Below, one piece after another: positions 13,090 to 24,484 of a stretch of 64,000 nucleotides of DNA. Position 1 is the first letter of the stretch. Each line of letters opens with the position of its first letter. Origin of the DNA: Aquanectria penicillioides (taxonomy: Eukaryota > Ascomycota > Sordariomycetes > Hypocreales > Nectriaceae); the NCBI GenBank assembly GCA_003415625.1, contig PYIU01000001.1:1364001-1428000 (forward strand), read 5' to 3'. The notes under the pieces were generated by a model, which searched no databases, had not been told where the DNA came from, and saw only the letters and a program-made list of their open reading frames with translations. The position numbers and the translations under genes are program-made.

Positions 13090-13828
13090 ATTTGCTGGAG
13101 GTAGGACTCGCAAGATCATTGCGAACCAAATAGCTCAACATTGGTATCAAAAAGATTAAAGTACTACAGGAGCTGGCACATATTGCGCCCCGGAGCATCT
13201 TGAGAGGAGGCAAATGCGGGGTCAGCCAATTGCACCGAGCTGAACTGATTCCGCGATGAGATCATTGCGGAATTTACCCCTTGAGCCGTTCGGCATTTGG
13301 CCTAGCGCCATCTATCGAAGTCGGTATCTACGAACTTCAGATTTTCAAAGAGGAAGTGACGCAAAGTGCCTCTAGTATATTGATATTCTTCCTATTCGAC
13401 TGGAGTTATGCAATTCCTTCGTTTTGCACTTAGCGCCTCGTGTAGTCTTTTGACTTTGCAAAAAGAACGGAATTTTTCCGAAGACTATTTGGGTTTTGAT
13501 CGGCTGAATCTTGTTTTGATTTGCCATATGTATCTAAATGTTTGATTGATCTTCACAACTAACAAAATATCACAAGACCAATAGATAGGCCCTCTGAATG
13601 TTCATGTAAAAGCCTTATCTGGCTCTTCCATAAAATATCCCACGAAATAGTGTTCCGGGGCCGTTCACTGTGCGGTATTAGGTATTTGGCACAATCTGGA
13701 GACGATACCTGTATGGGGGATACAGAGAGCATCAATAGGTATTGCACTGGGATGACTGTGTTCGCATTGCCCTTCAATTCACTACAGACTAGATAACACA
13801 TGTGATGATGGTCGGCAGGGTCACACGA
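13090..13828. other. Intergenic, no gene seen
   Basis: About 740 bp between the P450 relic start and the 3' end of the hydrolase gene. Open frames here (for example minus strand 13559-13801) lack any recognisable motif and overlap in both directions. The segment must include what was the P450 promoter. Confidence 0.5.
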
Positions 13829-14575
13829 TCACTCGTGGTACATGAACTGCCTCATCCAAGAAACCGCCGCGTCCTTTCCTCGCGCCATCGCTGCTCTCTC
13901 ACCGTCTCTCTTCTCATCTCCCCTGACCAAGCAAGCATGTGCAACCCCGGGAAAGTGCTGGTAATCAAAAGAAACCCCAGATGCCTGCAGAGTGTGAAAC
14001 GCATGAGACTTCAGCTCAGCAGTGAATACAGGATCAATTTCGGGAGCAAGTATCTGTATTGGCACCCCAACACCATCGATATCTGCTTCTGTCAAGAGGG
14101 ATGGGTGGCCAACTGTGATGCAATCCACAAGGGGTGGTTGGTGTTGTCTGGCACCGAGACGGAAGGCAGCCCAGCCACCGTAACAAAATCCAACTGCGGC
14201 GATTTTGCAGTGCTTTTGGCGAAGAGCTCTGGTAAATTCGATTATCAAGGGCTCTCTGATATCGCGGGAGTTTCGAGACATGAATCCCGCCAAATCAACC
14301 TCTCCCCATCTCTCCTCACAGAGAAGGTCAAAGGGGAGAACCTCTCCGCCAAAAAAGTCCGGGACATAAACCGCCGTGTCGGCCTCCTGGGCGTAGTGGT
14401 CGGCCAAAAGACGGACGTTGGGGAACGACCACCCCAGAAGATCAGCGATGATCATAATGGCCGTATTCTTACATTCTCCTATGACATACACACTGATGCC
14501 GGCAAGGGTTTCGGTATGCCCGACTGGCTCTCCGCCCCATTTGAAGCCTTTCAGGCAACACGAATGAATCGACAT
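13829..14575 (-). CDS. Dienelactone hydrolase-like alpha/beta hydrolase
   Basis: Single exon of 248 residues, the usual length for the dienelactone hydrolase family. The start at 14573-14575 (MSIHSCCLKG) is chosen because family proteins begin just upstream of the conserved GG-x-P-x-GH-x-ET segment; an in-frame ATG 19 codons upstream (14632) is possible. The catalytic triad is visible: nucleophile Cys131 in GFCYGG, Asp181 in LAPEID and His213 in PGVAHA. The predicted reaction is hydrolysis of a lactone or ester in the cytosol. The frame runs open upstream to 14956, which probably reflects a stop-free leader, not coding sequence. With the oxidoreductase, P450 relic and dehydrogenase nearby it suggests an aromatic or lactone degradation block, but that is inference. 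Confidence 0.9.
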   Translation of the reverse strand: MSIHSCCLKGFKWGGEPVGHTETLAGISVYVIGECKNTAIMIIADLLGWSFPNVRLLADHYAQEADTAVYVPDFFGGEVLPFDLLCEERWGEVDLAGFMSRNSRDIREPLIIEFTRALRQKHCKIAAVGFCYGGWAAFRLGARQHQPPLVDCITVGHPSLLTEADIDGVGVPIQILAPEIDPVFTAELKSHAFHTLQASGVSFDYQHFPGVAHACLVRGDEKRDGERAAMARGKDAAVSWMRQFMYHE

Positions 14576-15817
14576 GGTAGTAGTTGAAATAAAGGTAATC
14601 CGGGTTTGTTTTTGAGTGGAAGATTGATCCATGAAGAAGAAGATGAAGAAATGAAGGTTATGGCACGGGATGCGACCCGATGTAAATAACAATGATCTTG
14701 AGGATGGATGATCGGAGACGTTATCTCCGAAATCCGAGGTCATGTGAGACCAGGATAATTTTCGCCTCAAGGTATGACAATGGTGTGATGGCATTTGGAT
14801 AGGGAAAAGAAATGGAAAAGAGGTATGTCCTAGAAAATTATGGGCCACTTGAGTTGATATCGCTCTTTGTTTCACATGGTCATGGCCGTATAGATAGGGC
14901 TTGGTTTGTGTTGTGTAAAATGCATATTTGTCAAGTGAGACCACTTTGAGAAGCATGACCGGGACCTTGGAGGCTAAATACAGACATCTTGATTGCTACA
15001 TTCTCCACAACCGGCCTGTTTCTACAGGTTGCGAGGTTGATGCTTCACCTCGGGACTACCCGCCCGTTCTTTACCAGAAAGAGATTGCGAGTGTGGTTGG
15101 TGACCGATACATAGATGCATACACACGAAAAAAAGAAAAATAAAAGAAAGATTCGGATTCATGTGAATTTGATGAGAAAAACTTAAACTTGAGATTCATC
15201 TAGGTATTTTGAGTCAAGTACTGGGTTGCAGACATCATTTAAACGATAGCTGGCACTGGCCTGGTGGTAATGTCTCATTGCGGGGCGGCTGAGATCGAGA
15301 GGCAATTCTGCCTTCTTATTTCAGCCAAGAATCGACTTCCCGAGGTGATGCAGCAGAAACAGGTTGATTTCTCATACTTGGATGGCATACTACAACTCAT
15401 GACAAACCATGCTGCGCTGCTCTGACTCGGTGATTGAAGTCATCGCCCCCTTGGCCCCATTATACCGGTAGATAACACTCCCGCAGTGCGATATGCATGT
15501 GGGGATGGGATGCTTCCTAATTCTTTATCGACACCCCCTACCCTACCGACAGCTCCTATCGGAGCACACCGCCGACGCCATTCATTCGACCGTCACGAGG
15601 GGAATCGGGGAAAGGGAAAAGAGGCCAAGTCACTCCCACTGCCCTACACCACCGGGATTGTTACACAACGTGACAACCTGGTTCATCCTCTACACCGCTT
15701 CACTTGGTTGTCCTTGTGCCGAGTTGCTTCGTCAGTCACATTGCACCGGGATTGACCCCTTCTCACGCCTTGTTGAATCTGTCGCCCAGCAAGCATCACA
15801 GTCAGCCACGTTCCATC
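14576..15817. other. Divergent intergenic region between hydrolase and dehydrogenase
   Basis: About 1.24 kb separating two divergently transcribed genes, so it should hold both promoters. Short open frames at 14928-15143 and 15486-15897 have no protein-like features. In the 3' part, a frame in phase with the dehydrogenase opens at 15704 and could supply a 38-residue N-terminal extension. Confidence 0.5.
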
Positions 15818-17427
15818 ATGAGCAATTACCCCACCACGCACGACAAGATCGAAAATGTCGTCGACACACAGTGGTTTATCGACAACGAGTTCCGTGATTC
15901 GGAGACTACCGAGTTTATTGAACTCCATGATCCATCGACGAACAATCTTGTCACGCGCGTGCCTCAGAGCACCGATGCCGAGATGCGCGCTGCCGTAGAG
16001 TCGGCACAGCGCGCGTTCCCCGCTTGGAGAGCAACCTCTGTCCTCCACAGACAGCAGATCATGTTCCGCTTGGTCTCGCTCATTCGCGAGAACTGGGATC
16101 GCTTGGCTGCCAACATCACTTTGGAGCAGGGCAAAACTTTTGCTGACGCCCGAGGAGATGTGCTTCGTGGACTCCAAGTCGCCGAGGCCTCCTGTGCAGC
16201 CCCAGAGTTGCTCAAGGGCGAAGTCCTAGAGGTCGCCAAGGACATGGAGACAAGGTCATACAAGGAACCATTGGGCGTTGTCGCCGCGATTTGCCCATTT
16301 AGTAAGAACTGGACCCTTTTGCTCTTCCCATGTTGGCTATTGATCTGGCTAACCATTTCCTGCCAGACTTCCCAGCAATGATTCCGTTGTGGTCTTTTCC
16401 AGTTGCGGCGATTGCAGGAAACACCATGATTCTGAAGCCGTCTGAAAGAGACCCTGGAGCTGCAATGATCTTGGTAGAACTTTGCAAGAAGGCAGGCTTC
16501 CCTGATGGTGTTATCAACGTTATCCACGGCTCCAAAAACGCCGTCAATTTCATTCTAGACGAGCCACTGATCAAGGCCGTCAGTTTTGTCGGGAGCAACC
16601 AAGCAGGAGAATATGTCTATTCCAGGGCCTCCGCGAATGGAAAGCGAGTTCAAGCAAATCTGGGCGCCAAGAACCACGCTGCGGTGTTGCCGGATTGCAA
16701 CAAGAACAACTTTATCAAGAGCGTCGTCGGTGCTGCTTTCGGAGCGGCAGGACAGCGCTGCATGGCACTCAGCACCGTGGTATTAGTTGGACGAACAAAG
16801 GAATGGCTGCCAGAACTTGTGGAGAGCTCGAAGAGCCTCCAGGTCAATGGTGGATTTGAAAAAGAGGCGGACCTCGGCCCTGTTATTACACCACAAAGCA
16901 AAGCTCGTATTGAGTCATTGATTGCTTCGGCGGAGGAAGAAGGAGCAACTGTTTTGCTTGATGGACGTGGCTTTAAGCCGGCAAATCCCCTCTACGCCAA
17001 CGGTAACTGGGTCGGCCCCACGATTATCACCAACGTTACGCCCAAAATGCGCTGCTATCGTGAAGAGATTTTTGGCCCTGTGCTATTATGCCTCAATGTC
17101 GAAACATTAGACGAAGCCATCGACCTGATTAATGCGAACGAATACGGCAATGGCGTGGCCATTTTTACCAGCTCGGGCCCTACCGCGGAGTCCTTCCGTC
17201 GTCGGATCGAAGCTGGACAAGTCGGAATCAATGTCCCCATCCCAGTTCCATTGCCTATGTTCTCGTTCACTGGAAACAAGAAGAGCGTGGCGGGCGGTGG
17301 GGCGAGCACTTTCTACGGCCGTCCAGGCGTGGCCTTTTATACTCAACAAAAGACTGTCACGGCAAAATGGGCAGAGGAAGATGCTATTTCCACTAGAGCT
17401 GATGTGGCAATGCCGACTCAGCAATGA
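15818..17427 (+). CDS. Methylmalonate-semialdehyde dehydrogenase (acylating), ALDH6 family
   Basis: Exons 15818-16301 and 16367-17427 around a 65-bp intron (GTAAGA donor, GGCTAAC branch, CCAG acceptor; the split codon restores CPFNFPAMIP) give 514 residues. The enzyme oxidises methylmalonate or malonate semialdehyde with CoA and NAD to propionyl- or acetyl-CoA. ALDH6 hallmarks are [24 protein letters not shown], the GS-x-QAGEY loop, [15 protein letters not shown] (Asn where other ALDHs have the catalytic Glu) and catalytic Cys293 in [10 protein letters not shown]. From this start there is no clear mitochondrial presequence; the in-frame ATG at 15704 would add a weakly basic leader, so location is uncertain. 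It is convergent, with about 130 bp between, with the URC4-like gene. Confidence 0.94.
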
Positions 17428-17557
17428 GCCAGCCACCAAATGAAGAAAGATAATTGTATTAAATTGGGCACCAATTAGAAATACTTAATGCAAGAATCGA
17501 CAAACTTGAAATGCTGATCGTGTTGCTCAATATTATAACCGTCTTCTCAAGCTTAAG

Positions 17558-19065
17558 CTAGTATAGTGTTCCATCCCCTCGCACCAAAATGGGGCTGGAC
17601 TTGGTGTCTGGCCTATGCTTGGCTGCCAGCTCTCGGCCCGACTTCCAACTTCCCGCCTCAAGCATTTGGGCCATGGATAATGTGATGCCGGCCTCTGCAA
17701 ATGTAGACGAGATAACAGTGTAAAGTTCGTCAAGCAATGCTACAGTGAGTGCACGCCACTCCACAATTACGTCAGACGCGGCATCGTAGCCAGGGAGAGC
17801 TTCTCCTGATATTTTTCTTCCCTCTTCGAGAGTTTTCTCCTTCAGAGACAACACTTTGAGATCCACAAATAGGCCTCCATTCCGGTATTCTGGGAGTCCG
17901 GTTCCTAGATCCGCATTGACCCAACCATATCCGAGCAACCTGACGAAAGGTACCATCAGTGAATATGCCAACCATTGGGTGAGCTTGTGAAATGGTTGGA
18001 TGGTATTTCTTGGTCTAAGATCACCTTCCCGTTCTGCTCGTGATGCAAGTACAGCTAGAGGCCATGCATCTCCGATAGGTTCCCCGTTGATAGAGGTGCG
18101 ATCCTTGGGCCAAGATGGAATCAAAGCACGTTGAAGGCATGACCAAAGATCCTCATAATTGAGTATAGCCGATTTGCCAGCCTGTTGAATGAGATGGTCT
18201 TTCCGACACCACCAGGATTTGTCAGGGCCACAAACTCACGAGATGTAAAAGATACTGGACTCTTACTCACCAACAAGGTTTCCTGGGCGTCCAGATTCGC
18301 CAAAAATCTCCGGTAGCTTCAATAAAGACGTTCCCACGTCATTGAGCAATTGCACCCGAGAGGCCACGCCTACCATAGGATTATCTTGAGAGATTTGGAA
18401 GTACTCATTGAACACATCCACTGTTAAAGACATGAGGCCTTGGGCTGTAATACTGATTAGCTGATGTCGTAGTTCTTGGATGAGTAAATCAATTATACCG
18501 TCAACACTGTGGGATATCGTTTTGTCCGAAACGAAGGCGCCAGCTTGGAACATATGAAGCGAAGCTACAGCAATCCCTTCGCTCCTTGAGTAGGATTTAT
18601 CGGTTCCGGGTTCCTTGAATTGCCACAAGTCCCCGGCTCCCGCGTCGAGAAGCACGGAGACAAAAAAAAGGTCGATAATACGACGGGTTACCTCTTCCTT
18701 GTTCCCGCACCCATCCATTTCCCAACCAGAAAGTAGAGAATTAACGCGAGGAAGACCGCCAACGTCAAAATGCTGCCAGCGACCGTGGGGTGGGATTTGC
18801 TCGAAACGATCTGGACCAAAGTCCCGCTGCCACAAAATAGTCAACGCTGAAGAAAACAACAGGAAAAATGGAAGCATCGTATTTTCATGGCCGAATACTA
18901 CCTACTTACCTTGATCACACCTGCCACGTAGTCTGCGACATCGCTCATTCGTGAGGGGTCGTAGTCGAAGTGGTTGAGCTCGCCCTTCTTGGCAGCCTCC
19001 AGGACCTTGGAGGCATTCAGACGAACCGCCTGGAGCGAGAGTAGATAACCCCTATCACTCTGCAT
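17558..19065 (-). CDS. URC4/Urg3-like protein, DUF1688 family (uracil catabolism)
   Basis: Three exons on the minus strand: 19065-18910, 18826-18271 and 18198-17558, with introns of 83 and 72 bp. These junctions join VAGVIK to RDFGPDRF and GRPGNLV to DHLIQQAG with no frame break and give 450 residues, the family's length. Conserved blocks are LNHFDYDPSRM near the N-terminus, IPPHGRWQHFDVGGLPRV, RIIDLFFVSVLLDAGAGDLW, RSEGIAVASLHMF, NPMVGVASRV and GEPIGDAWPL. In Lachancea kluyveri URC4 is needed for the reductive-independent uracil breakdown route; its chemistry is poorly known. The start (MQSDRGYLLSLQAVR) is placed by family position; an extra upstream exon cannot be excluded. The MMSDH tail-to-tail neighbour could serve the same route. 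Confidence 0.9.
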
Positions 19066-19972
19066 TATGATTTTATTTGATATGAGTCCGAAATTCCTGT
19101 ACGTGAGGACTTCTTGGAATTTGTGATTTGTTAGTCGTGCCCGTCTCCTTGTGACATCTTTGATGTTGAGAGCCCGGGGCTCGGACCTCGCCGCTTGTTG
19201 GGCTGGAATCTGTCGGTGAAGCCCGCGGAACTTTGATAGGTGGCGTTGCATCCACCCATCTGCATGACCCCGACTGTAGGACACGACAGAAGGCAATGTA
19301 CTAAGATTTTGGAGACAAGCTCCGTCTCACTTTGGTGCCACATGACTGCTTACCGTGGAGGTTTCTAACCACACGCCTGCTTATGATCATTGGGTAGAAT
19401 TATGACTCCCTTGTCCACAAAAAGAATGCTGTCAATATGTGCGTAGTTCGCAAAAAGAATAATTCAACAAAGGCTGTCCCAACACCCCTCATCTGTTAGG
19501 GGGACTCTTCATCACTGATTCCGGTTCGCCGCACCACCGATGTCCTACACTTGGTGACGGGCGAGGTTGACCCATCGCAAGTTTAACCCTTACAGCTCAA
19601 GCCCGAAGAACCGGGGATCCCGGCAATATCTACTGCGCGAAGAAGTGGATAAAAGTATTTCAGCGAACCTCCCTCTTGACTAATATTCCTCTTCCCTGTG
19701 AATCTTTGCTCGAACAGGCTGCATCACAAGCATATTTTCCGCCGATTCGGTGTCGCTACAGATTTCTCGAGGGATTTGGGGTTCTGATTCCTCGCGATGA
19801 TGGAAGTCAGGTCTCGGGTCTGTCTTACAGTGACGCGGGCACGATCTGCAACGGGTATATGCGTGGCCCGAGGCACGGCGGCCGACGCCGCCGTGGTTGG
19901 AACCGGAGCTACTATCATAGATTGAGGAATGGATAAGCCTAGATCCCAAAATGTCAATGCTTGTTTGTTAGG
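19066..19972. other. Intergenic region upstream of the URC4-like gene
   Basis: About 0.9 kb. Frames on the minus strand continue upstream of the URC4 start to 19343 and on both strands at 19676-19957, but they overlap each other and show no motif. The 19680-19957 stretch could be a spliced 3' exon of the neighbouring membrane-protein gene (GTACGT donor near 20025, ATCTAG acceptor near 19940). Otherwise nothing is seen. Confidence 0.45.
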
Positions 19973-20812
19973 TTAGTGATCTGCTGAACTGAACCGGAAG
20001 AGCTGATGAATTCGCTTCGGAACGTACAATAACATGAAAGGGAACATGGACTCCGCGGTGTATAAGAATCTATCAATCTGGCTTGAGACATCGGAAACAA
20101 CTCGATAAGTCGGGTTACAAAGGTAGGCGACAGCTCGAGCAACACCGATGGCGGCAAGTGTGGTTAGTCGAAACTCGGTGCTGCGCAGAATATAGTGGAA
20201 TAGCCCCGTGTTTAGATTTGCCTGCTTCATGGCCCGTTTTCCCGAGGAAAATTTCCGCACTAGGAAGAATGAACCAACACATTCGAGTAATGCGATGGCG
20301 ATGAAGTATCCAGTGTGAAGCCGATTGATGGTTGGAAGTGAAACTAGCCCACTACCAAGGACGATTTTAACATTCAGCACAAGAATCGTCAGACGTATCG
20401 CAGAAGCCGAGATTATCAGACAAGCAAAGAGTCGCATGAACAAAACTCGGCTGCGATGATCTAGAGTCGCACGAAGAATAAGTAGTGTGTAAAATGATAG
20501 CCCGGTCTCTTGGATCTACGTCAAGTGTCAGCTGCAAATCACAGAATCACCCTTCGTCCGGGACTAACTTACTAACCACATAACATCAGCTACCGCAGAT
20601 GCTATTGCCTTGTTGACCGCCGGGTAGTTCCCGTACGAACAGTAGTAACAGAGACCATTTGCCACTGCCGTCGCCACGGAGACGACCAGTGCAACGAGCG
20701 GAGGTGCGGAAAAGCCGACAATGGTGATCACGACAAGGCCAAGTAAAAAGTTGATTAGGCCAATTGTGCTTAGGATAGACCAACTGAGCTCAAAATACGG
20801 AGTTGACGCCAT
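19973..20812 (-). CDS. Seven-helix integral membrane protein, function unknown
   Basis: Exons 20812-20573 and 20515-19973 around a 57-bp intron (GTAAGT donor, GCTGACAC branch, GTAG acceptor) give about 260 residues. By eye there are seven hydrophobic segments: residues about 9-35, 38-58, 66-94, 105-130, 150-170, 198-216 and 236-252, so the topology is like a 7TM receptor or transporter. The third segment contains MWLIQETGLSFY, created by the splice. I do not recognise a named family. An alternative ending uses a donor near 20025 and a third exon at about 19680-19940 that would add a polar tail. It lies upstream of the URC4-like gene on the same strand. Confidence 0.7.
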
Positions 20813-22264
20813 GGGTTCTGCTGTGGAGGCGATGATGTGGCTGATAACCAGCCATGCCTCAAGAACTGGAGAAGTGCCCCAGTTTATTTACGTGATGCTG
20901 ATCCCGCATTTTCCCCAGACTTTTACCCCAGGATCTGTTCATTTCCAAATCAACCACTGTGAAACTCTCATACAGCGCACCCTCCCCATGTTACACAAAA
21001 TGCCACATCCTTCCGGTGGGGCGGCCAAAAACGAGATGCACTCTCGCCTTGACGTTCTGTTGGGATATGAACAGAAATTACGCTTCTAGCAACATGCATA
21101 AATGAAAAAAGCAACTTGGCTACATTAATAGACTCCATAATGCCTAAAATTGAGAGATATTGAAGAGGGCTCTCATCGATACTCCTTTATTGGGTCCCAT
21201 GGTCAGAATCTGGACCTTGCCAAGCTCCGGTGGGAGCTTCACAACGCCTGACTACGCCACACACTACCTCGATTTTGCCGGTGGGATAGCAAAAAAAGGA
21301 GAAAAAAATGCCGGTGCTTCCAAGTTGAAGATGTTAGAACAGTCAAGAGTTGTTGTAAGGGGTTTAAATCCATGTATTTGGTTCAGATGGCATTTTTAGA
21401 GGACTAGAATGTAAGGAATTTTCGTATGAGTATTGAAGCCAAGCTGCACATGGCTCAGCATGTGCCGATCATGACATCAAACATTCATTTCGAAGCTAAA
21501 ATATCTTTCCTGTCTTTGGAAAGAAGGAAAACAGTTGCAGTTTTCTTCCTATTCATCAGCCCCTATTTCATCGTTCGTCCTCAAGAGGGAAACCCTTATA
21601 CATGGCGGATAAGATCGGGCTTCATGATCATGGATGCTCCTTAGGAAGGGATGAGGGAAAGGGGGGCCTGCAGGAGATGGGTTGTATCCTTGGTTCCGGT
21701 GGGAGGAACTCAGCCGTGGCCACCTCATTTGACGATGATAGTGTGGGGGTTTTGTATATCCCTTTGTCTGATAAAACGAGTTTTGCAACATCTTTTAGCT
21801 CTAGTGATATTTTAGCTTATGAGTTCAATATTGGTGTAACCCATGAAAGCAAGATTAGGTCGATGTTGAGGGAATAGCCTGATCTGACGAAGATTGCATT
21901 CCGAAATGGGCATTGGAGCCACTCGATTCCGCTGAGAGACCAACAGCATAAACCCCTTGTCCGAGAAGAAAAAAAAGCTAACCGAAGCCTTCATTCGTCT
22001 CATTACTTCCGGTGGCGCTCCGAGTCAGTGAAACGAGTGGTCTCGTCTTTGTCCCTGGCCGGTGGGGTGATAAGAGCCGAGAGCCATTGAGTCCGGCGGG
22101 GGTGAGGAGAGCCCGAGAGCCTCCGATGGAGAGAAGGAAGCTTACTAGTAATAACAAGAATGCGCTTAAATACTAGATGGCATTTTGAATGATGTATTTG
22201 AAGTAATATTCTGTTCAAGTCCAGCCTCCTCATTGATGCCTCGTCAGCGTCAAGCACAGACAAC
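20813..22264. other. Intergenic, no gene seen
   Basis: About 1.45 kb between the membrane protein and the GH31 gene, transcribed divergently. Open frames such as 21549-21791 (minus) and 21602-21877 (plus) are antisense to each other with no recognisable domain. It should contain two promoters; no specific site could be assigned. Confidence 0.5.
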
Positions 22265-24304
22265 ATGTTCTCCAAGGAATCAGATACGCTTATTTTCAAA
22301 TATGATGCCGAGGAAGTTTGGATTCAACCTTGGGGTCCAAATGCACTTCGAGTTCGGGCTACCAAGTCCGGCGTGATGCCGGACCATGACTGGGCTCTCC
22401 AGCGGCCTTCACCTGCACAATCTCACATTTCCATTCTGGACCGCAAAGCCGTCATAACCAATGGAAAGGCCAAGGCTGAAATATCAAAGCTCGGGAAAAT
22501 CACCATCGGAGACTCCGAGGGTAGATTCTCCCTTCACGAATACGCGCGTCACCGTCGCGATCTGTTAGACCCCAAGTGCAGTGCCATCGAGATCGAAGCG
22601 CGCGAGTTCAAACCAATTCTCGGAACTGACAATTTCCACCTGACCATGCGTTTCGAAAGTCCCGATCCAGAGGAGAAGCTCTTCGGCATGGGCCAATATC
22701 AGCAGCCATTTCTTAATCTCAAGGGCCAAGACCTTGAGCTGGCTCATCGTAACTCTCAGGCCAGCGTTCCATTTGCACTCTCGTCGCTGGGGTACGGCAT
22801 TCTGTGGAACAACCCTGGAATCGGCCGTGCCGTCTTCGGGAAGAACACTACAACATTTGAAGCCTACTCTACGAAATCACTTGACTATTGGGTTACCATT
22901 GGCGATACACCGGCAGAGATTGAAGAAGCGTATGCTGAGGCGACCGGCAAGGTCCCGATGATGCCTGATTACGGCTTGGGCTTCTGGCAATGCAAGCTTA
23001 GATACCAAACCCAAGAGGAGCTTTTAAACATTGCCAGAGAGTATAGACTTCGAAACATTCCTCTTGATGTAATAGTGGTTGACTTCTTCCACTGGCCTAA
23101 GCAAGGAGAATGGAAGTTTGATCCCACGTATTGGCCGAGCCCAGGTGAATAAAACAACTTCCATATTATATCCAATGAAAACTAATAAGGCTCAGATCAA
23201 ATGGTTAAAGAGTTGAAGGATATGAACATCGAGTTGATGGTTTCGATTTGGCCGACCGTGGACAAACAATCGGAGAACTTTGAGCACATGCTTGAAAATG
23301 GGTATTTAATCCGTGCAGATAGAGGCGTTCGAACTGGGCTGGATTTCCAAGGCGAAACTATTCACATTGATTTCACTAACCCTCAGGCTCGAAAATACCT
23401 CTGGTCTCTTGTCAAGCAAAACTACTACTCGAAAGGTATCAAGACATTCTGGCTTGATGAAGCCGAGCCTGAGTACACGGCATATGACTTCGAGAATTAT
23501 CGCTATTTCCTTGGCTCCAACTTGACAGTTGGTAATGTGTATCCTGTCCAATACGCTCGGGCATTTTTTGAAGGTATGCGAAGCGAAGGTCAAACGGATA
23601 TTATCAATCTGGTGCGGTGCGCATGGGCTGGCAGCCAAAAGTATGGGGCTCTTGTTTGGAGCGGTGATATTGCTTCTTCTTGGATCAGCTTCAGGAACCA
23701 GTTGACAGCGGGCCTTAGCATGGCTATCTCTGGCCTACCTTGGTGGACTACTGACATTGGTGGATTCCATGGGGGAAACCCAAATGATCCATGGTTTCGT
23801 GAGCTTTTCGTTCGATGGTTCCAGTGGGGCACCTTTTGTCCCGTCATGAGGCTCCATGGCGATCGGGAGCCTCGCCAACAGCAATTCGGAACCTCTGGTG
23901 GCGCAACTTGTTGTAGCGGAGCTGATAATGAAATATGGTCGTACGGGGCCGAGGTTTATGAAATATGCCGGAAGTACATTCAGCTCCGCGAGGACTTGAG
24001 GGATTATACGCGAAAGCTGATGAGAGAGGCACACGAAAAGGGCAGCCCAATCATGAGACCTCTATTCTATGAGTTTCCAAACGACAAGCAGTCTTGGGAA
24101 ATTTCCACTCAGTACATGTATGGGGAGCGTTATCTTGTATGCCCAGTTCTTGAGCCAGGCGTACAACAACTGGAGACGTACCTCCCTCAACTCAGCAGGG
24201 GGAGTGTGTGGACAGATTTGAACAGTGAGGTGACATATACTGGCGGGCAGACAATCAAGGTTGCATGTAAACTTACAGAAATGCCAGTTTTTGTGAAGGG
24301 ATGA
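22265..24304 (+). CDS. GH31 glycoside hydrolase, alpha-xylosidase-like, intracellular
   Basis: Exons 22265-23144 and 23196-24304 around a 51-bp intron that joins TYWPSP to DQMVKEL, giving 662 residues. GH31 enzymes release alpha-linked xylose or glucose from the non-reducing end with retention. An N-terminal beta-sandwich (about 1-230) with LFGMGQYQQ precedes the barrel. The nucleophile is Asp381 in FWLDEAEPE and the acid/base is Asp451 in VWSGDI. GLPWWTTDIGGFHGG and MRLHGDREP follow. There is no signal peptide, so it should act inside the cell on imported oligosaccharide; the architecture is closest to the YicI-type alpha-xylosidase branch. It converges with a regulator gene and lies about 5 kb from a sugar permease. 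The substrate (isoprimeverose versus alpha-glucoside) is unproven. Confidence 0.93.
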
Positions 24305-24484
24305 CTTCAATCATCCTCGATAAAAGATGGCTTGACACAAGACCTGAGTTCCTATGCCTTGGCACCCTTGATAGAAGCCCCATTATCTTTTGTAAAAAAA
24401 TTTTTTTTGGAAAAAAAGACAGGGTAGAATAAGAACAAACAATTTGGAAATAGACAATTCATTAGTTGATTGCCATTCGAATAA

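Noticed and set aside
13802..14587. 261-codon open frame on the plus strand
   Set aside because: It is antisense to the dienelactone hydrolase-like gene, whose catalytic triad and family length are clear; the plus frame has no motif.
14576..14956. N-terminal extension of the hydrolase to 375 residues
   Set aside because: The extra part is low-complexity and basic with no family counterpart; the family's usual length of about 245 fits the start at 14575.
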